Positions 1-8,513 of a stretch of DNA of 56,693 nt are shown in pieces (position 1 is the first letter of the stretch; every line of letters begins with the position of its first letter). Origin of the DNA: Thiomicrospira sp. (lineage in GTDB: Bacteria > Pseudomonadota > Gammaproteobacteria > Thiomicrospirales > Thiomicrospiraceae); contig NZ_JACUTY010000007.1 of the NCBI RefSeq assembly GCF_014859555.1, positions 1 to 56,693 on the forward strand, in the 5' to 3' direction. Below the pieces are notes generated by a model. The model ran no database searches. It saw only the letters and a program-made list of their open reading frames with translations, and was not told where the DNA came from. A program made the position numbers and the translations under genes.

Positions 1-1
1 G

Positions 2-1183
2 TTAAGCTGACTGGTTCATTTTGGTGACGAGTAATCCGGCGATGAGGATAAAGCCGGCGGAGAAATACAGACAGGCTTCCATGCCTGCAACTTGATAAAC
101 GTAACCCGACAATACCGTGCCCATTAACCGACCACCGGCATTGGCCATATAGTAGAAACCGACGTCTTTGGACGTGCCGTCGGCATTGGCGATGGAGACA
201 ATTAAATAAGAATGTACCGCTGAATTTAATGCAAACAACACGCCGAAAACCACCAGGCCTGCTATTAATATGGTTTGCGGCTCAATATCCAAAGTTAACG
301 CCATGACAAACGGCACGGCGGCCAACACCAGCGCTAACCAGCGTGCGGTTTTATCGGTCGGATTCGCGCCGGATTTTAGGCCGGTTAATTTTGGCGTTAA
401 GGCTTGAATAATACCGTAACCGATTACCCACAAGGCCATAAACGCGCCCACCGAGGTAGGCTCCCACTTTAGCACCCCCACCAAAAACACCGGTAAGGCC
501 ACCACAAACCAAACATCACGCGCACCGAACAAGAAAAATCGGGCGGCGGACAGCCAATTTAAACTGGGGTTTTTGGAGAGCATTTCATTGAACTTGGGTT
601 TGTTTTTGGCCTTGCCTAATGAGCCGTCCAAAAACACGATCGACACCAATAAGGCCACCGCCAACATCCCACTCATAATCATCATCGACTCGGCAAAACC
701 GTAGGCCGACAACAACACCGCGCCAACAAAAAAACCCACGCCTTTGAGCGCGTTTTTTGAGCCAGTTAATAAGGTCACCCAACGATATAGTTGGCCGGAA
801 GTATCTGAGGCGAGGTTTTTTATTGAACTTTTAGCGCTCATTTTATTCAGGTCTTTGGCGATGCCGGATAAGGCTTGCGCTATCATTACATAGACCACCC
901 CGAGCCATTCGGGCGGCACGGTGAGCATCATTAAAGCCAGAATTTGCAAACCCAGCCCAATGTTCATGGTGATGTTCAACCCCCAACGTGCGCCCAGCCA
1001 GCCGCCAATCAGATTGGTAACGATGCCGAAAAACTCATAAAACAAAAACAGCAACGCAATTTGTAGCGGGCTATACCCCAACTGCCAGAAATACAACACC
1101 ACCAACATACGCAACGCGCCGTCGGTTACGGTAAACGCCCAGTAGTTGCCAGTGACGATTGCATATTGCTGAGTGGGAGACAT
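2..1183 (-). CDS. arsJ: ArsJ-type organoarsenical efflux MFS transporter
   Basis: Complete 393-residue inner-membrane protein with about twelve hydrophobic segments and no signal peptide, as in the major facilitator superfamily. ArsJ exports 1-arseno-3-phosphoglycerate, the unstable product made when a glyceraldehyde-3-phosphate dehydrogenase uses arsenate instead of phosphate; export followed by breakdown amounts to arsenate efflux. I base the call on overall resemblance to ArsJ (opening with an NYWAFTVTDGALRMLVVLYF-like segment) and on the same-strand dehydrogenase immediately upstream, the known partner arrangement. The ATG at 1183 has an AAAGG about eight bases upstream. The stop lies at the extreme left edge of the window. 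The 190 bp separating it from its partner hold an inverted-repeat element, so the two may no longer be tightly co-transcribed. Confidence 0.85.
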   Translation of the reverse strand: MSPTQQYAIVTGNYWAFTVTDGALRMLVVLYFWQLGYSPLQIALLFLFYEFFGIVTNLIGGWLGARWGLNITMNIGLGLQILALMMLTVPPEWLGVVYVMIAQALSGIAKDLNKMSAKSSIKNLASDTSGQLYRWVTLLTGSKNALKGVGFFVGAVLLSAYGFAESMMIMSGMLAVALLVSIVFLDGSLGKAKNKPKFNEMLSKNPSLNWLSAARFFLFGARDVWFVVALPVFLVGVLKWEPTSVGAFMALWVIGYGIIQALTPKLTGLKSGANPTDKTARWLALVLAAVPFVMALTLDIEPQTILIAGLVVFGVLFALNSAVHSYLIVSIANADGTSKDVGFYYMANAGGRLMGTVLSGYVYQVAGMEACLYFSAGFILIAGLLVTKMNQSA

Positions 1184-1209
1184 GGTTAAAGCCTTTTGGT
1201 TTGTTTTTG

Positions 1210-1357
1210 AACCACGAAGGACACGAAGAGCGCGAAGTTAATTTTTAATTTTAAGTTATCAAACCTGAATTGGCTTATAACAAACATGGTTAGTTAAGTT
1301 ATGAGTTTAAAACTATTTAACTCTAAAACCTTCGTGCGCTTCGTGTCCTTCGTGGTT
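1210..1357. repeat. MITE-like inverted-repeat element
   Basis: Two 28-base arms, 1210-1237 and 1330-1357, are inverted copies of each other with about three mismatches. The shared core reads CACGAAGGACACGAAG. The 92-base interior is AT-rich and has no ORF. It lies between arsJ and the dehydrogenase gene. I recall this GAAGGACACGAAG motif as a dispersed repeat in many bacterial genomes, but cannot verify that here. Confidence 0.6.
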
Positions 1358-1373
1358 AAAAATTTACAAGAGT

Positions 1374-2390
1374 TTAAACAGTGCGATTCATTTGCGCCGC
1401 TTTGACCGCCAGTTCCATCATGCGCAAGACATAACCGATTTCGTTATCGTACCAAGCCAGAATTTTCACTTGCGTGCCGTTCACCACCATGGTGGATGGC
1501 GCATCAATGACCGATGAGCAGGTTTCGCCTTCGTAATCTACCGATACCAGCGGGCGTTCTTCGAAACCTAAAATGCCTTTTAGATAGCTATTGGCGGCTT
1601 GTTGTAGTTTTTGATTCACCTCTTCGACCGAGGTTTCGCGCCTCATTTCCAATACTAAATCGGTCAAAGACGCATTCATCAGCGGCACACGCACCGCCAC
1701 GCCATTCAACTTGCCTTTTAATTCTGGGAAAATCGATGCAATCGCGGTCGCGGAACCCGTTGTAGTCGGAATCAAAGATTCAAAACTCGCACGTGCGCGA
1801 CGTAAATCTTTATGCCCATGATCGACCACTTTTTGGGTGTTGGTGCGATCGTGCATGGTGGTGATCATGCCGTGTTTAATACCGATTTGTTCGTGCATGA
1901 CTTTAATCACCGGTGCAATGCAGTTGGTGGTGCAGGACGCGGCGGTAATAATGGGGTCTTTACCCGCTTCAAAAATGTGATCGTTAATACCCATTACAAT
2001 GTTTTTAATGCCCTCTTTCATCGGTGCGGCCACCACAATTTGCTTTACACCTTGATCTAAATAGGCTTGCAACGATTCTTTGGTGCGGAATTTACCGGTC
2101 GCTTCAATCACCACATCTAAATTCAGGCTTTGCCAATCCGTATCGGCGATGTCTTTATTTGAGCTGTAACTAATGCGCTTGCCTTCAATCACAATCTCGC
2201 TACCTTCGGCCACCGCGTCTCTTGACCAGCGACCATGTGCTGAGTCAAACTTGGTTAAATGTGCTGAACCATAAGCATCGGTGGCGATTTCGTTGATATG
2301 CACAATTTCAATATCCGGCCAACCCCAAGCTTCACGCAAAGCCAAACGTCCCATTCGTCCATAACCGTTAATTGCAACTCGAATTGTCAT
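1374..2390 (-). CDS. ArsJ-associated glyceraldehyde-3-phosphate dehydrogenase
   Basis: 338-residue GAPDH. The Rossmann motif INGYGRMGR is at residues 7-15 and the catalytic cysteine is C153 in ASCTTNC, followed by the conserved NGVAVRVP stretch near residue 225. In its arsenic role the enzyme forms 1-arseno-3-phosphoglycerate from glyceraldehyde 3-phosphate and arsenate for export by ArsJ. Placement directly upstream of arsJ on the same strand is the main reason to prefer this over the housekeeping enzyme of glycolysis or the Calvin cycle; the chemistry is the same. Start ATG at 2390 is preceded by AAGGAACAGGGT. The divergent 197-bp gap to the next gene should hold its promoter; I see no convincing ArsR operator in it. 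Confidence 0.85.
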   Translation of the reverse strand: MTIRVAINGYGRMGRLALREAWGWPDIEIVHINEIATDAYGSAHLTKFDSAHGRWSRDAVAEGSEIVIEGKRISYSSNKDIADTDWQSLNLDVVIEATGKFRTKESLQAYLDQGVKQIVVAAPMKEGIKNIVMGINDHIFEAGKDPIITAASCTTNCIAPVIKVMHEQIGIKHGMITTMHDRTNTQKVVDHGHKDLRRARASFESLIPTTTGSATAIASIFPELKGKLNGVAVRVPLMNASLTDLVLEMRRETSVEEVNQKLQQAANSYLKGILGFEERPLVSVDYEGETCSSVIDAPSTMVVNGTQVKILAWYDNEIGYVLRMMELAVKAAQMNRTV

Positions 2391-2587
2391 ACCCTGTTCC
2401 TTATATCTGAAATATCGTATTTAGAAGCAGTATAAATTAGTTTGCATAAACATAAATTACAATTTTATGATAAAAATCCAATCCTATTCAGTTAGAATCT
2501 TACTTTGACCATCATAAGGGCACCCTAATTGAACTATTGTCTGAATTTCTATAAAGTAAGCTTTCTAAAAATTTAGGGTCTCATCAA

Positions 2588-3127
2588 ATGTTAAAAAGAT
2601 CGTTGTTAGCCTTGTGCTTTTTATTGGGTTCATCGCAAGTTTATGCTGACACGAAGCAAGATGAAGGTCATCAATTTCTGGTGCAAACTTCGCTTTGGAC
2701 ACATCATTACCAACACGACCCGGATCACAATAATCAGCAAGAGTTAATCAACCTTCTGTGGTATCCGAGCGCACAATACCAGCCCGAAACTTTAACAAAT
2801 AGTGCTTATACCTGGGTAAACCACACCCAATGGTTTGTAGGCGCGGCAACCTTTAAAAATTCTTTTTCACAACGCACTTATTACGGCTATGTTGGCGGGC
2901 GTTACCGTTTTAATAAATATGAATTTATAGAGCCATATCTGCGTTTGACCGGCGGATTACTGCACGGTTACCGTGGCGAATATCAAGATAAAGTTCCGCT
3001 CAACAAATATAAAACCGCCCCCGTTTTAGTGCCCTCAATTGGGGTAGACATACAACAGGTGAGCCTTGAGCTGGCGGCTTTCGCGGCCTCGGGAGTGATG
3101 TTGAATATCGGCTACTATTTTAGATAA
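2588..3127 (+). CDS. small outer-membrane beta-barrel-like protein
   Basis: 179 residues. An N-terminal signal peptide ends near VYA-DT (residue 21). The mature part has alternating aromatic and polar strands (TYYGYVGGRYRF, YLRLTGGLLHGYRGEYQD) and ends in YYFR, a C-terminal aromatic as in outer-membrane barrels. It resembles small proteins often annotated as sn-glycerol-3-phosphate transporter or PagP-like; I doubt the transporter label and cannot assign a substrate. It is divergent from the arsenic dehydrogenase gene and convergent with the thioredoxin-fusion gene. Start ATG has AGGG nine bases upstream. A 20-bp perfect palindrome of the CCAGGCCTGG family begins inside its stop codon. Confidence 0.65.
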   Translation: MLKRSLLALCFLLGSSQVYADTKQDEGHQFLVQTSLWTHHYQHDPDHNNQQELINLLWYPSAQYQPETLTNSAYTWVNHTQWFVGAATFKNSFSQRTYYGYVGGRYRFNKYEFIEPYLRLTGGLLHGYRGEYQDKVPLNKYKTAPVLVPSIGVDIQQVSLELAAFAASGVMLNIGYYFR

Positions 3128-3145
3128 GCACCAGGCCTGGTGCTT
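3126..3145. repeat. extended CCAGGCCTGG palindrome, intergenic
   Basis: Perfect 20-base dyad (arms AAGCACCA, centre GGCC) starting in the TAA stop of the barrel-protein gene. The core ACCAGGCCTGGT is at 3130-3141. It could fold as an eight-pair hairpin in RNA but no U-run follows, so it is not a canonical terminator. Confidence 0.9.
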
Positions 3146-3164
3146 GCCTAAAAGAGACTCGTCT

Positions 3165-3200
3165 AAAACGAAAACGCCCAACCCGCAAGGGTTGAGCGTT
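3165..3200 (-). terminator. Rho-independent terminator of the permease-thioredoxin operon
   Basis: A 12-pair stem (3173-3184 with 3189-3200, one mismatch) closes a GCAA loop. On the minus strand it is followed by a T-rich stretch, which orients it to end transcription of the minus-strand operon. Confidence 0.7.
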
Positions 3201-3250
3201 AATCTCATCAGATTTAAACAGCCTATTGAGCACCTCGATTAACTAGACCA

Positions 3251-3835
3251 TTATTTAAACCAAGCTTCCACCATTTTAGCGGTTGGCACGCCTCCGGCGT
3301 GTACTACTTTTTCGTTCACGACCACGGCGGGGGTCGTCATTACACCGTATTTAGCGATTTCAGCCAAGTCTTCTTCTTTGTGCAACTCGATGTTCACACC
3401 CTGTTCTGCACTCACTTTTTCAATCTGCTTGTAAGTGTTATTGCAGTTAGCACAACCGGTTCCTAATACCTTAACCTTAAAAAGGTCGGTTTTATTTAGC
3501 GCACCGGCTTTATCTGTGTCGCCACCACAGCAGCCCGACATTTGTGGTTTGACTGAATCACCGCAACATGAACTTTCCGTCGATTTTTGCTGAGCCGGTT
3601 GCGATGACGTGCCACAAGAGCCACCTTCACAACACTGGCCGTCTTTAGAGAACTTAGCAATCAGACTGCCCGGGCAAAAACCAGTGTAAGTGGCCTGCAA
3701 TCCCATTAAACCAGCAAAGGCCGTGACCCAAAGCCAACTCAGACTAAGCATGTCTACCTGCCCCATTAAATGCGCAATAATCATCGGCAACAACACCATG
3801 ATCGCCATTAAACGTACGACTTTATTTCCTTTCAT
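3251..3835 (-). CDS. membrane-anchored Cys-rich thioredoxin-fold protein (DUF2892-like plus thioredoxin_3)
   Basis: About 194 residues from the ATG at 3835, which has AAAGGGG six bases upstream; an upstream TTG at 3865 would overlap the permease and looks less likely. Layout: two hydrophobic segments (roughly residues 6-55) ending in a TGFCPGS motif typical of DUF2892 inner-membrane proteins; a low-complexity linker with CCEGGSCG, SSCCGD and GCCGG; then a small thioredoxin-like domain with GTGCANC and the cis-Pro-type MTTPAVVVNEKVV segment, as in the MTH895/thioredoxin_3 family. The cysteine pairs suggest binding of soft metals or As(III), and the domain could supply electrons to the adjacent ArsP-like permease; both are inferences. 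The order permease then thioredoxin on one strand supports an operon. Confidence 0.7.
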   Translation of the reverse strand: MKGNKVVRLMAIMVLLPMIIAHLMGQVDMLSLSWLWVTAFAGLMGLQATYTGFCPGSLIAKFSKDGQCCEGGSCGTSSQPAQQKSTESSCCGDSVKPQMSGCCGGDTDKAGALNKTDLFKVKVLGTGCANCNNTYKQIEKVSAEQGVNIELHKEEDLAEIAKYGVMTTPAVVVNEKVVHAGGVPTAKMVEAWFK

Positions 3836-3857
3836 CTGTTTCCCCTTTAGGCTTACT

Positions 3858-4829
3858 TTAAGCAAAAATGTAATTAAACAACCAACCCACTAACATAAAC
3901 GCAACCGCCAAAATCCCGGCAAACCAAATTAACGCCGGCCATTTGACAACCTTACGCAAAATAATCAACTCCGGTAACGATAACGCCGCAATACTCATCA
4001 TCAAAGCCAAAGCGCTACCAATCGGCACACCTTTTCCTAACATCGCTTCAATGATTGGGATTACCCCCACCGCATTAGAATACAACGGGATCCCTAACAA
4101 TACCGCCGCCGGCACCGACCACCAGGCCTGGTCACCGGCCAAATAGGTTTCGACCCATTCTTGTGGAACGTAACCATGAAACAACGCACCCAATGCAATA
4201 CCAACCAACACCCATTTCCATAAACGACGGAAGATTTCTTTAACTTCGGCCACCGCATTGTGGTGACGACCACGCAATGAATTGTCGGATGCGACACCGG
4301 CGACTTGTCCCATTTGAATTTTCCAAACATAATCTTCTACCCAGCGTTCAGGTTTGAGTTTTTCCATTAATACACCGCCCACATAAGCGACCACCAGGCC
4401 TGCTACCAGATATAAAAGCGCCACTTCCCAGCCCAATATACTGATTAACATCACCATCGCGATTTCATTAATCATCGGGCTGGCAATTAAAAATGAATAG
4501 GTCACCCCCAGCGGCACACCGGCTTCAACAAACCCGATAAACAAAGGCACCGAGGAACAAGAGCAAAACGGTGTTAACGCCCCCAGTAGAATGGCTAAAG
4601 AACGCGCCATCCACTTGGGTTTGCCTTGCACATATTCACGCACTTTTTCCGACGAAACTAAGGTGCGCAACAAACCCATCAGATAAATAATAACGCCCAG
4701 CAACACAAAAATTTGCACCACGTCCATCACAAAAAATTGCACCGCCTGCCCGAGTCGGCTATCCGGCAATAAACCCAGCCACTGATACGCAACCAAATTA
4801 CCCAATGCTGTAAACATGGCTTTTTCCAT
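3858..4829 (-). CDS. ArsP-family (DUF318) permease
   Basis: 323-residue polytopic membrane protein of the predicted-permease family PF03773. The signature PFCSCSSVPLFIGFVEAGVP (about residues 87-106) and later conserved ASPMINEI and GIPLYSNAVGVIP segments are visible. Characterised ArsP members export trivalent organoarsenicals such as methylarsenite; other DUF318 members have unknown substrates, so the arsenic role rests on the neighbouring arsJ block. Start ATG at 4829 has no clear ribosome site; a second in-frame ATG at 4817 has GGA eight bases upstream and may be the true start. First gene of a two-gene minus-strand operon. It contains one perfect ACCAGGCCTGGT (4121) and one variant (4393). 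Confidence 0.75.
   Translation of the reverse strand: MEKAMFTALGNLVAYQWLGLLPDSRLGQAVQFFVMDVVQIFVLLGVIIYLMGLLRTLVSSEKVREYVQGKPKWMARSLAILLGALTPFCSCSSVPLFIGFVEAGVPLGVTYSFLIASPMINEIAMVMLISILGWEVALLYLVAGLVVAYVGGVLMEKLKPERWVEDYVWKIQMGQVAGVASDNSLRGRHHNAVAEVKEIFRRLWKWVLVGIALGALFHGYVPQEWVETYLAGDQAWWSVPAAVLLGIPLYSNAVGVIPIIEAMLGKGVPIGSALALMMSIAALSLPELIILRKVVKWPALIWFAGILAVAFMLVGWLFNYIFA
4121..4132. repeat. ACCAGGCCTGGT palindrome
   Basis: Perfect 12-mer inside the permease gene, read as Gln-Ala-Trp. Confidence 0.95.
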
Positions 4830-5020
4830 TAATAAGTTGAAACAAATATAAAGCTAAAATCAATATATCTGAATAACCAGATTAAAGCAATTATATTTCC
4901 TCCATAGCAAAGGGTGCTTAAGCAAACGTTTTGAAGGGAACCTTAATTTAACCACTTGAAAATTAGGCTATTCTGAACAAAACTCACTTTTAAACTAATT
5001 TATACCCCAATACAAATTAG

Positions 5021-5050
5021 TTATCCAAAAGCCAAGCTTTCCTTTATAAT
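5021..5050 (+). promoter_or_regulatory. possible sigma70 promoter of mqo
   Basis: A perfect TATAAT at 5045-5050 lies 35 bases before the mqo start. The -35 match (TTATCC at 5021-5026) is poor, so only the -10 element is persuasive. Confidence 0.35.
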
Positions 5051-5085
5051 GACTGGTTCGATTCGTCCCAAGAGTTTTATCCATC

Positions 5086-6432
5086 ATGAAGAAACGGGTT
5101 TTTGATGTTGTCATCGTCGGCGGTGGTATTTCTGGCTGTGCTTTGACCTATACCTTAGCAAAATACAGCGGTGTAAAATCCATCGCCGTGCTCGAAAAAT
5201 ACGGCAGCCTTGCGCCACTTAATTCGAATGCGCGTAGCAATAGTCAAACTCTGCACTGCGGAGACATCGAGACCAATTATTCATTGGCGAAAGCTGCTCA
5301 GGTAAAACGCCAAGCCAATATGCTGGTGCGTTACGCTGACCAGGTTGATAAAAACAACTTTATTTTCAAATTCCCAAAAATGATTTTGGCGGTCGGAGAG
5401 CAAGAGTGTGAGGTGTTGGAAAAACGCCACCACGAGTTTGCTGAAACCTTCCCTTATATGCAACTTTGGGATGCCGAAAAGATTGCCGAAATAGAACCGG
5501 CTGTCGCTCTAGTTAATGGCGAGCCACGCCCCGAAAAAATTCTCGCATCCGGCTGTACCGATGAATACAGCGCAGTGAACTATGGCAATTTGTCGCGCGC
5601 GTTTATTAATTCAGCACGCAAATACGCCAGCGACATTTCGATCAACTTGAGCACCGAAGTCAAACGCATTAAAAAGTTTGAAGACCATTACGAAATCACC
5701 ACCCCACAAGGCACGTTTATGTCGCGTTTTGTAGTGGTGTCCGCCGGAGCGCACAGTTTGTTGCTGGCCAACCAGCTTGGGCACGGTTTAAAAATGTCGA
5801 TTTTGCCAATGGCCGGCAGCTTTTATTATGTTCCGAAAATGCTCAACGGCAAGGTTTACACGATTCAGAACGACAAACTGCCGTTTGCCGCTTTACATGG
5901 CGACCCGGACTTAATTGAACCCAATAAAACCCGCTTAGGCCCAACTGCCTTGATGTTGCCAAAACTTGAGCGTTACACTGGCGGCACCTATTGGGATTTC
6001 TGGAGAAGTTTAAAGCTGGACTTTAAAGTTATAAAAGTCTTTTGGGACTTAATGAAAGACCGCGTAATCCGCAATTACATTTTCCGTAATATCGCGTTTG
6101 AAATTCCCGGCATTCGTCAAAAGCTGTTTTTAAAAGATGCTCGCAAAATCATTCCAGGCCTGCAGCAAAAAGACCTCACTTTTGCTCAAGGTGTGGGTGG
6201 TTTACGTCCGCAAGTCATCGACAAAGTCACTGGTGAACTTAAACTGGGCGAAGCCAGCATTGTACCGGAAGGCGAGAATTTAATTTTCAATATGACCCCT
6301 TCTCCGGGCGCAACCACCTGCTTGTACAACGCCTATCGCGATGCACGCATTGTGTGCGAATCCTTAGGGATTGAGCTGCACCGCAAACAATTGGTTGATG
6401 ACCTACTAGATGGCCAAGACCTGTTTGAATAA
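5086..6432 (+). CDS. mqo: malate:quinone oxidoreductase (Helicobacter-type)
   Basis: 448-residue FAD-dependent enzyme oxidising malate to oxaloacetate and passing electrons to quinone at the inner face of the membrane. The N-terminal dinucleotide-binding motif VVIVGGGISGCA is at residues 8-19, followed by NSNARSNSQTLHCGDIETNY. Later conserved stretches are GSFYYVP, KLPFAALHGDPD, LGPTALMLPKLER and NMTPSPGATTCL. These match what I recall of the roughly 450-residue Helicobacter/Campylobacter MQO rather than the longer E. coli type. Thiomicrospira relatives are known to use MQO in place of soluble malate dehydrogenase. The gene's end overlaps the next ORF by 23 bp. Confidence 0.88.
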   Translation: MKKRVFDVVIVGGGISGCALTYTLAKYSGVKSIAVLEKYGSLAPLNSNARSNSQTLHCGDIETNYSLAKAAQVKRQANMLVRYADQVDKNNFIFKFPKMILAVGEQECEVLEKRHHEFAETFPYMQLWDAEKIAEIEPAVALVNGEPRPEKILASGCTDEYSAVNYGNLSRAFINSARKYASDISINLSTEVKRIKKFEDHYEITTPQGTFMSRFVVVSAGAHSLLLANQLGHGLKMSILPMAGSFYYVPKMLNGKVYTIQNDKLPFAALHGDPDLIEPNKTRLGPTALMLPKLERYTGGTYWDFWRSLKLDFKVIKVFWDLMKDRVIRNYIFRNIAFEIPGIRQKLFLKDARKIIPGLQQKDLTFAQGVGGLRPQVIDKVTGELKLGEASIVPEGENLIFNMTPSPGATTCLYNAYRDARIVCESLGIELHRKQLVDDLLDGQDLFE

Positions 6433-7429
6433 ACCGATTCCCGTCACCTTGGTGACAGGGTTGCTGGGTAGCGGCAAAACCAGTCTTATTCGCCACCTGC
6501 TTCAACACAAACCCACGCACACGCGCTGGGCGCTGATTATAAATGAATTTGGTGACATCGGCATTGACGGCGCCAGCTTGCAATCACAAGACGTGCCGTT
6601 ATTTGAAGTCAACGGCGGTTGTATTTGCTGTAGCGCACAAGCAAATCTGGCGAAAGCGTTAAACCAAGTCGGCCAACTTAAATCACTTGATCGCTTAATT
6701 ATCGAACCCACCGGCTTGGGTCACCCTGCCCAAATTCTTGACCTGCTGCAACGTCATCAAAACACTCAACCTTTTAAGCTACAAAACACCTTCTGTGTGC
6801 TTGATATGGCGAGTTTTAGCTTAGAACGTTATCAAAAATCGGCGGTTTTGCGCGATCAAATCAGCCTAGCCGATTACTTGGTATTAAATAAAACCGATTT
6901 AATTTCCGCCCAACAACTTGAGTCATCCGAAACTTTTCTGAAAAACCTGCGTCCAACAAAAGCCGCCATTATGGCGACTCAGCAAGCGAAAGTGGATCTT
7001 AGCTGGCTAGAGCAAACTCCCACCAGGCCTGGTTTTAGTTTATTAGAAGCCCCCATACACCAAGCCACACCCACTCAATCACTTGAAGCCGATAGCCAGT
7101 TGCCCAACGTGATTCGTGCTCACATTCAAGTTGGGCCAGTGAGCAGTGTCGGCTGGATTTTCACATCCAAGCTTTTATTTATGCGCCCGGCGGTTAGAGA
7201 ATGGTTCGATACGCCACCGCCAGGCCTGGTTAGAGCCAAAGGTTTAATACGAATGGGTCAACAATGGCAGCAGCTTAATTGGATAGACGGTCAGCTCAGC
7301 CTTGAAGAGCAAGCTTGGCGTGCCGACAGCCGCTTGGAGTTGGTGTTTGATCAAGAGATTGATCCGACATTAAGCTTTCAAGCGCTAGAAAAAAGCCTGA
7401 CAAATCTAATACAAGTTCGTGACCTATAA
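6410..7429 (+). CDS. CobW/COG0523-family GTP-dependent metallochaperone
   Basis: 339 residues. P-loop GLLGSGKT at residues 17-24, metal-binding CICC (C71, C73, C74) after VNGG, and G-domain NKTD at 160-163; the C-terminal half is a CobW_C-like region. These G3E GTPases deliver metal, often zinc, to target enzymes. The only ATG overlaps the mqo stop by 23 bp, implying translational coupling. The next gene encodes FolE2, the GTP cyclohydrolase used when zinc is scarce, a pairing often found in Zur regulons; I found no convincing Zur box. The gene carries two palindromes, at 7022 (Thr-Arg-Pro-Gly) and 7220 (Pro-Gly-Leu-Val). Confidence 0.85.
   Translation: MAKTCLNKPIPVTLVTGLLGSGKTSLIRHLLQHKPTHTRWALIINEFGDIGIDGASLQSQDVPLFEVNGGCICCSAQANLAKALNQVGQLKSLDRLIIEPTGLGHPAQILDLLQRHQNTQPFKLQNTFCVLDMASFSLERYQKSAVLRDQISLADYLVLNKTDLISAQQLESSETFLKNLRPTKAAIMATQQAKVDLSWLEQTPTRPGFSLLEAPIHQATPTQSLEADSQLPNVIRAHIQVGPVSSVGWIFTSKLLFMRPAVREWFDTPPPGLVRAKGLIRMGQQWQQLNWIDGQLSLEEQAWRADSRLELVFDQEIDPTLSFQALEKSLTNLIQVRDL
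7022..7033. repeat. ACCAGGCCTGGT palindrome
   Basis: Perfect 12-mer inside the metallochaperone gene, read as Thr-Arg-Pro-Gly. Confidence 0.95.
7220..7229. repeat. CCAGGCCTGG palindrome
   Basis: Perfect 10-mer (flanks G...T) inside the metallochaperone gene, read as Pro-Gly-Leu-Val. Confidence 0.95.
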
Positions 7430-7521
7430 GCCAAAGCTTGTTATTATCTCCGATCTACTAAAATCAATAACACGCGCAGCATAGAATTCTATCTCGCGGT
7501 TAGGCTACAGAAGGAAATTGC

Positions 7522-8469
7522 ATGACCAAGCACATGCCCGATATCGCGTGCCAACCCCACCAGGGCCCACAAGGTAAACTTAACTGGGTCGGAATGAGTG
7601 GCATAGAGCTGCCCATTCTGGTTCAATCCAAACACGAAGCCATTCGTTTATCGTCTCGCACTCAAGCTTATGTCAACTTAATTGACCCTAAAAGCAAAGG
7701 CATTCACATGTCTCGGCTATACTTGCTGCTTGACCAAATGGCGGTTCAAAACACCTTGTCACCTGCGCGTATACAAGATATTTTGAGCCAGTTTATTGAG
7801 TCGCACCAAGGTTTAAGTGATCACGCGTTTGTTGAATTCCGCTTTGACTATTATGAACGTCGTGCCTCTTTAATGAGTGACAATTCCGGCTGGAAACATT
7901 ATCCGGCCACCTTCCGTGGTGAACTCAAACAAGGTCAATATTCCTGTGAAGTCACCATTGAAGTACCTTATTCGTCAACCTGCCCTTGTTCGGCGGCTTT
8001 GTCTCGCCAGCTAATTCAACAAGCGTTTGAAGAAAAATTTTCGCAGACTGAAAACTTGGATTATCACAAAGTAGTGGCATGGTTAGGCACACCGGAAGGG
8101 ATTTGCGCGACACCTCATAGCCAGCGCTCTTACGCTCAAATTAAAGCCAATATTTCAAACATGTCTGACTTTGATTTTTCAGACTGGATTAATATCATCG
8201 AAAACAGTTTGAAAACCCCGGTGCAAGCCGCGGTTAAACGTGAAGATGAACAAGAGTTTGCGCGTTTAAATGCAAGTAATTTAATGTTCTGTGAAGATGC
8301 GGCCAGACGTTTACAAGCCACTCTGGATGAACAAACACAAGTGAGTGATTACTGGTTACGTGTGAATCATTTAGAAAGCCTGCATCCGCATGATGCGGTC
8401 GCGGTGGTGACCAAAGGCATTGAAGGCGGGTATATTGATGATCCAAATTTAATGGGCTTAATTAACTAA
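7522..8469 (+). CDS. folE2: GTP cyclohydrolase FolE2 (type IB)
   Basis: 315-residue GTP cyclohydrolase I of the metal-flexible type IB family. It converts GTP to 7,8-dihydroneopterin triphosphate, the first step to tetrahydrofolate. The family signature STCPCS (residues 152-157, including the active-site cysteine) and the GTPEGICATPHSQRSYA stretch are present, along with conserved N-terminal VGMSGIE. A good ribosome site (AGAAGGA) precedes the ATG. FolE2 replaces zinc-dependent FolE in many bacteria. A folM gene occurs at 40.7 kb in this window, consistent with non-canonical folate chemistry. Confidence 0.9.
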   Translation: MTKHMPDIACQPHQGPQGKLNWVGMSGIELPILVQSKHEAIRLSSRTQAYVNLIDPKSKGIHMSRLYLLLDQMAVQNTLSPARIQDILSQFIESHQGLSDHAFVEFRFDYYERRASLMSDNSGWKHYPATFRGELKQGQYSCEVTIEVPYSSTCPCSAALSRQLIQQAFEEKFSQTENLDYHKVVAWLGTPEGICATPHSQRSYAQIKANISNMSDFDFSDWINIIENSLKTPVQAAVKREDEQEFARLNASNLMFCEDAARRLQATLDEQTQVSDYWLRVNHLESLHPHDAVAVVTKGIEGGYIDDPNLMGLIN

Positions 8470-8481
8470 TTTAGTTGCTTA

Positions 8482-8489
8482 AGCGTTTT
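8482..8489. repeat. 8-bp target-site duplication, left copy
   Basis: AGCGTTTT abuts the left terminal inverted repeat of the insertion element; an identical copy abuts the right end. Eight-base duplications are typical of the ISL3 family. Confidence 0.75.
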
Positions 8490-8513
8490 GGGTATCCATA
8501 TTTTGTGATTGAT
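8490..8513. repeat. left terminal inverted repeat of ISL3-type element
   Basis: 24 bases starting GGGTATCC and ending TGATTGAT, matching the right-end copy with one mismatch. Similarity continues a few bases inward (GGCT). Confidence 0.8.

Noticed and set aside
7439-7474. GTTATT...AATAAC before folE2 as a Zur operator
   Set aside because: The arms are six bases with about 20 bases between; this does not fit the compact Zur box of gammaproteobacteria.
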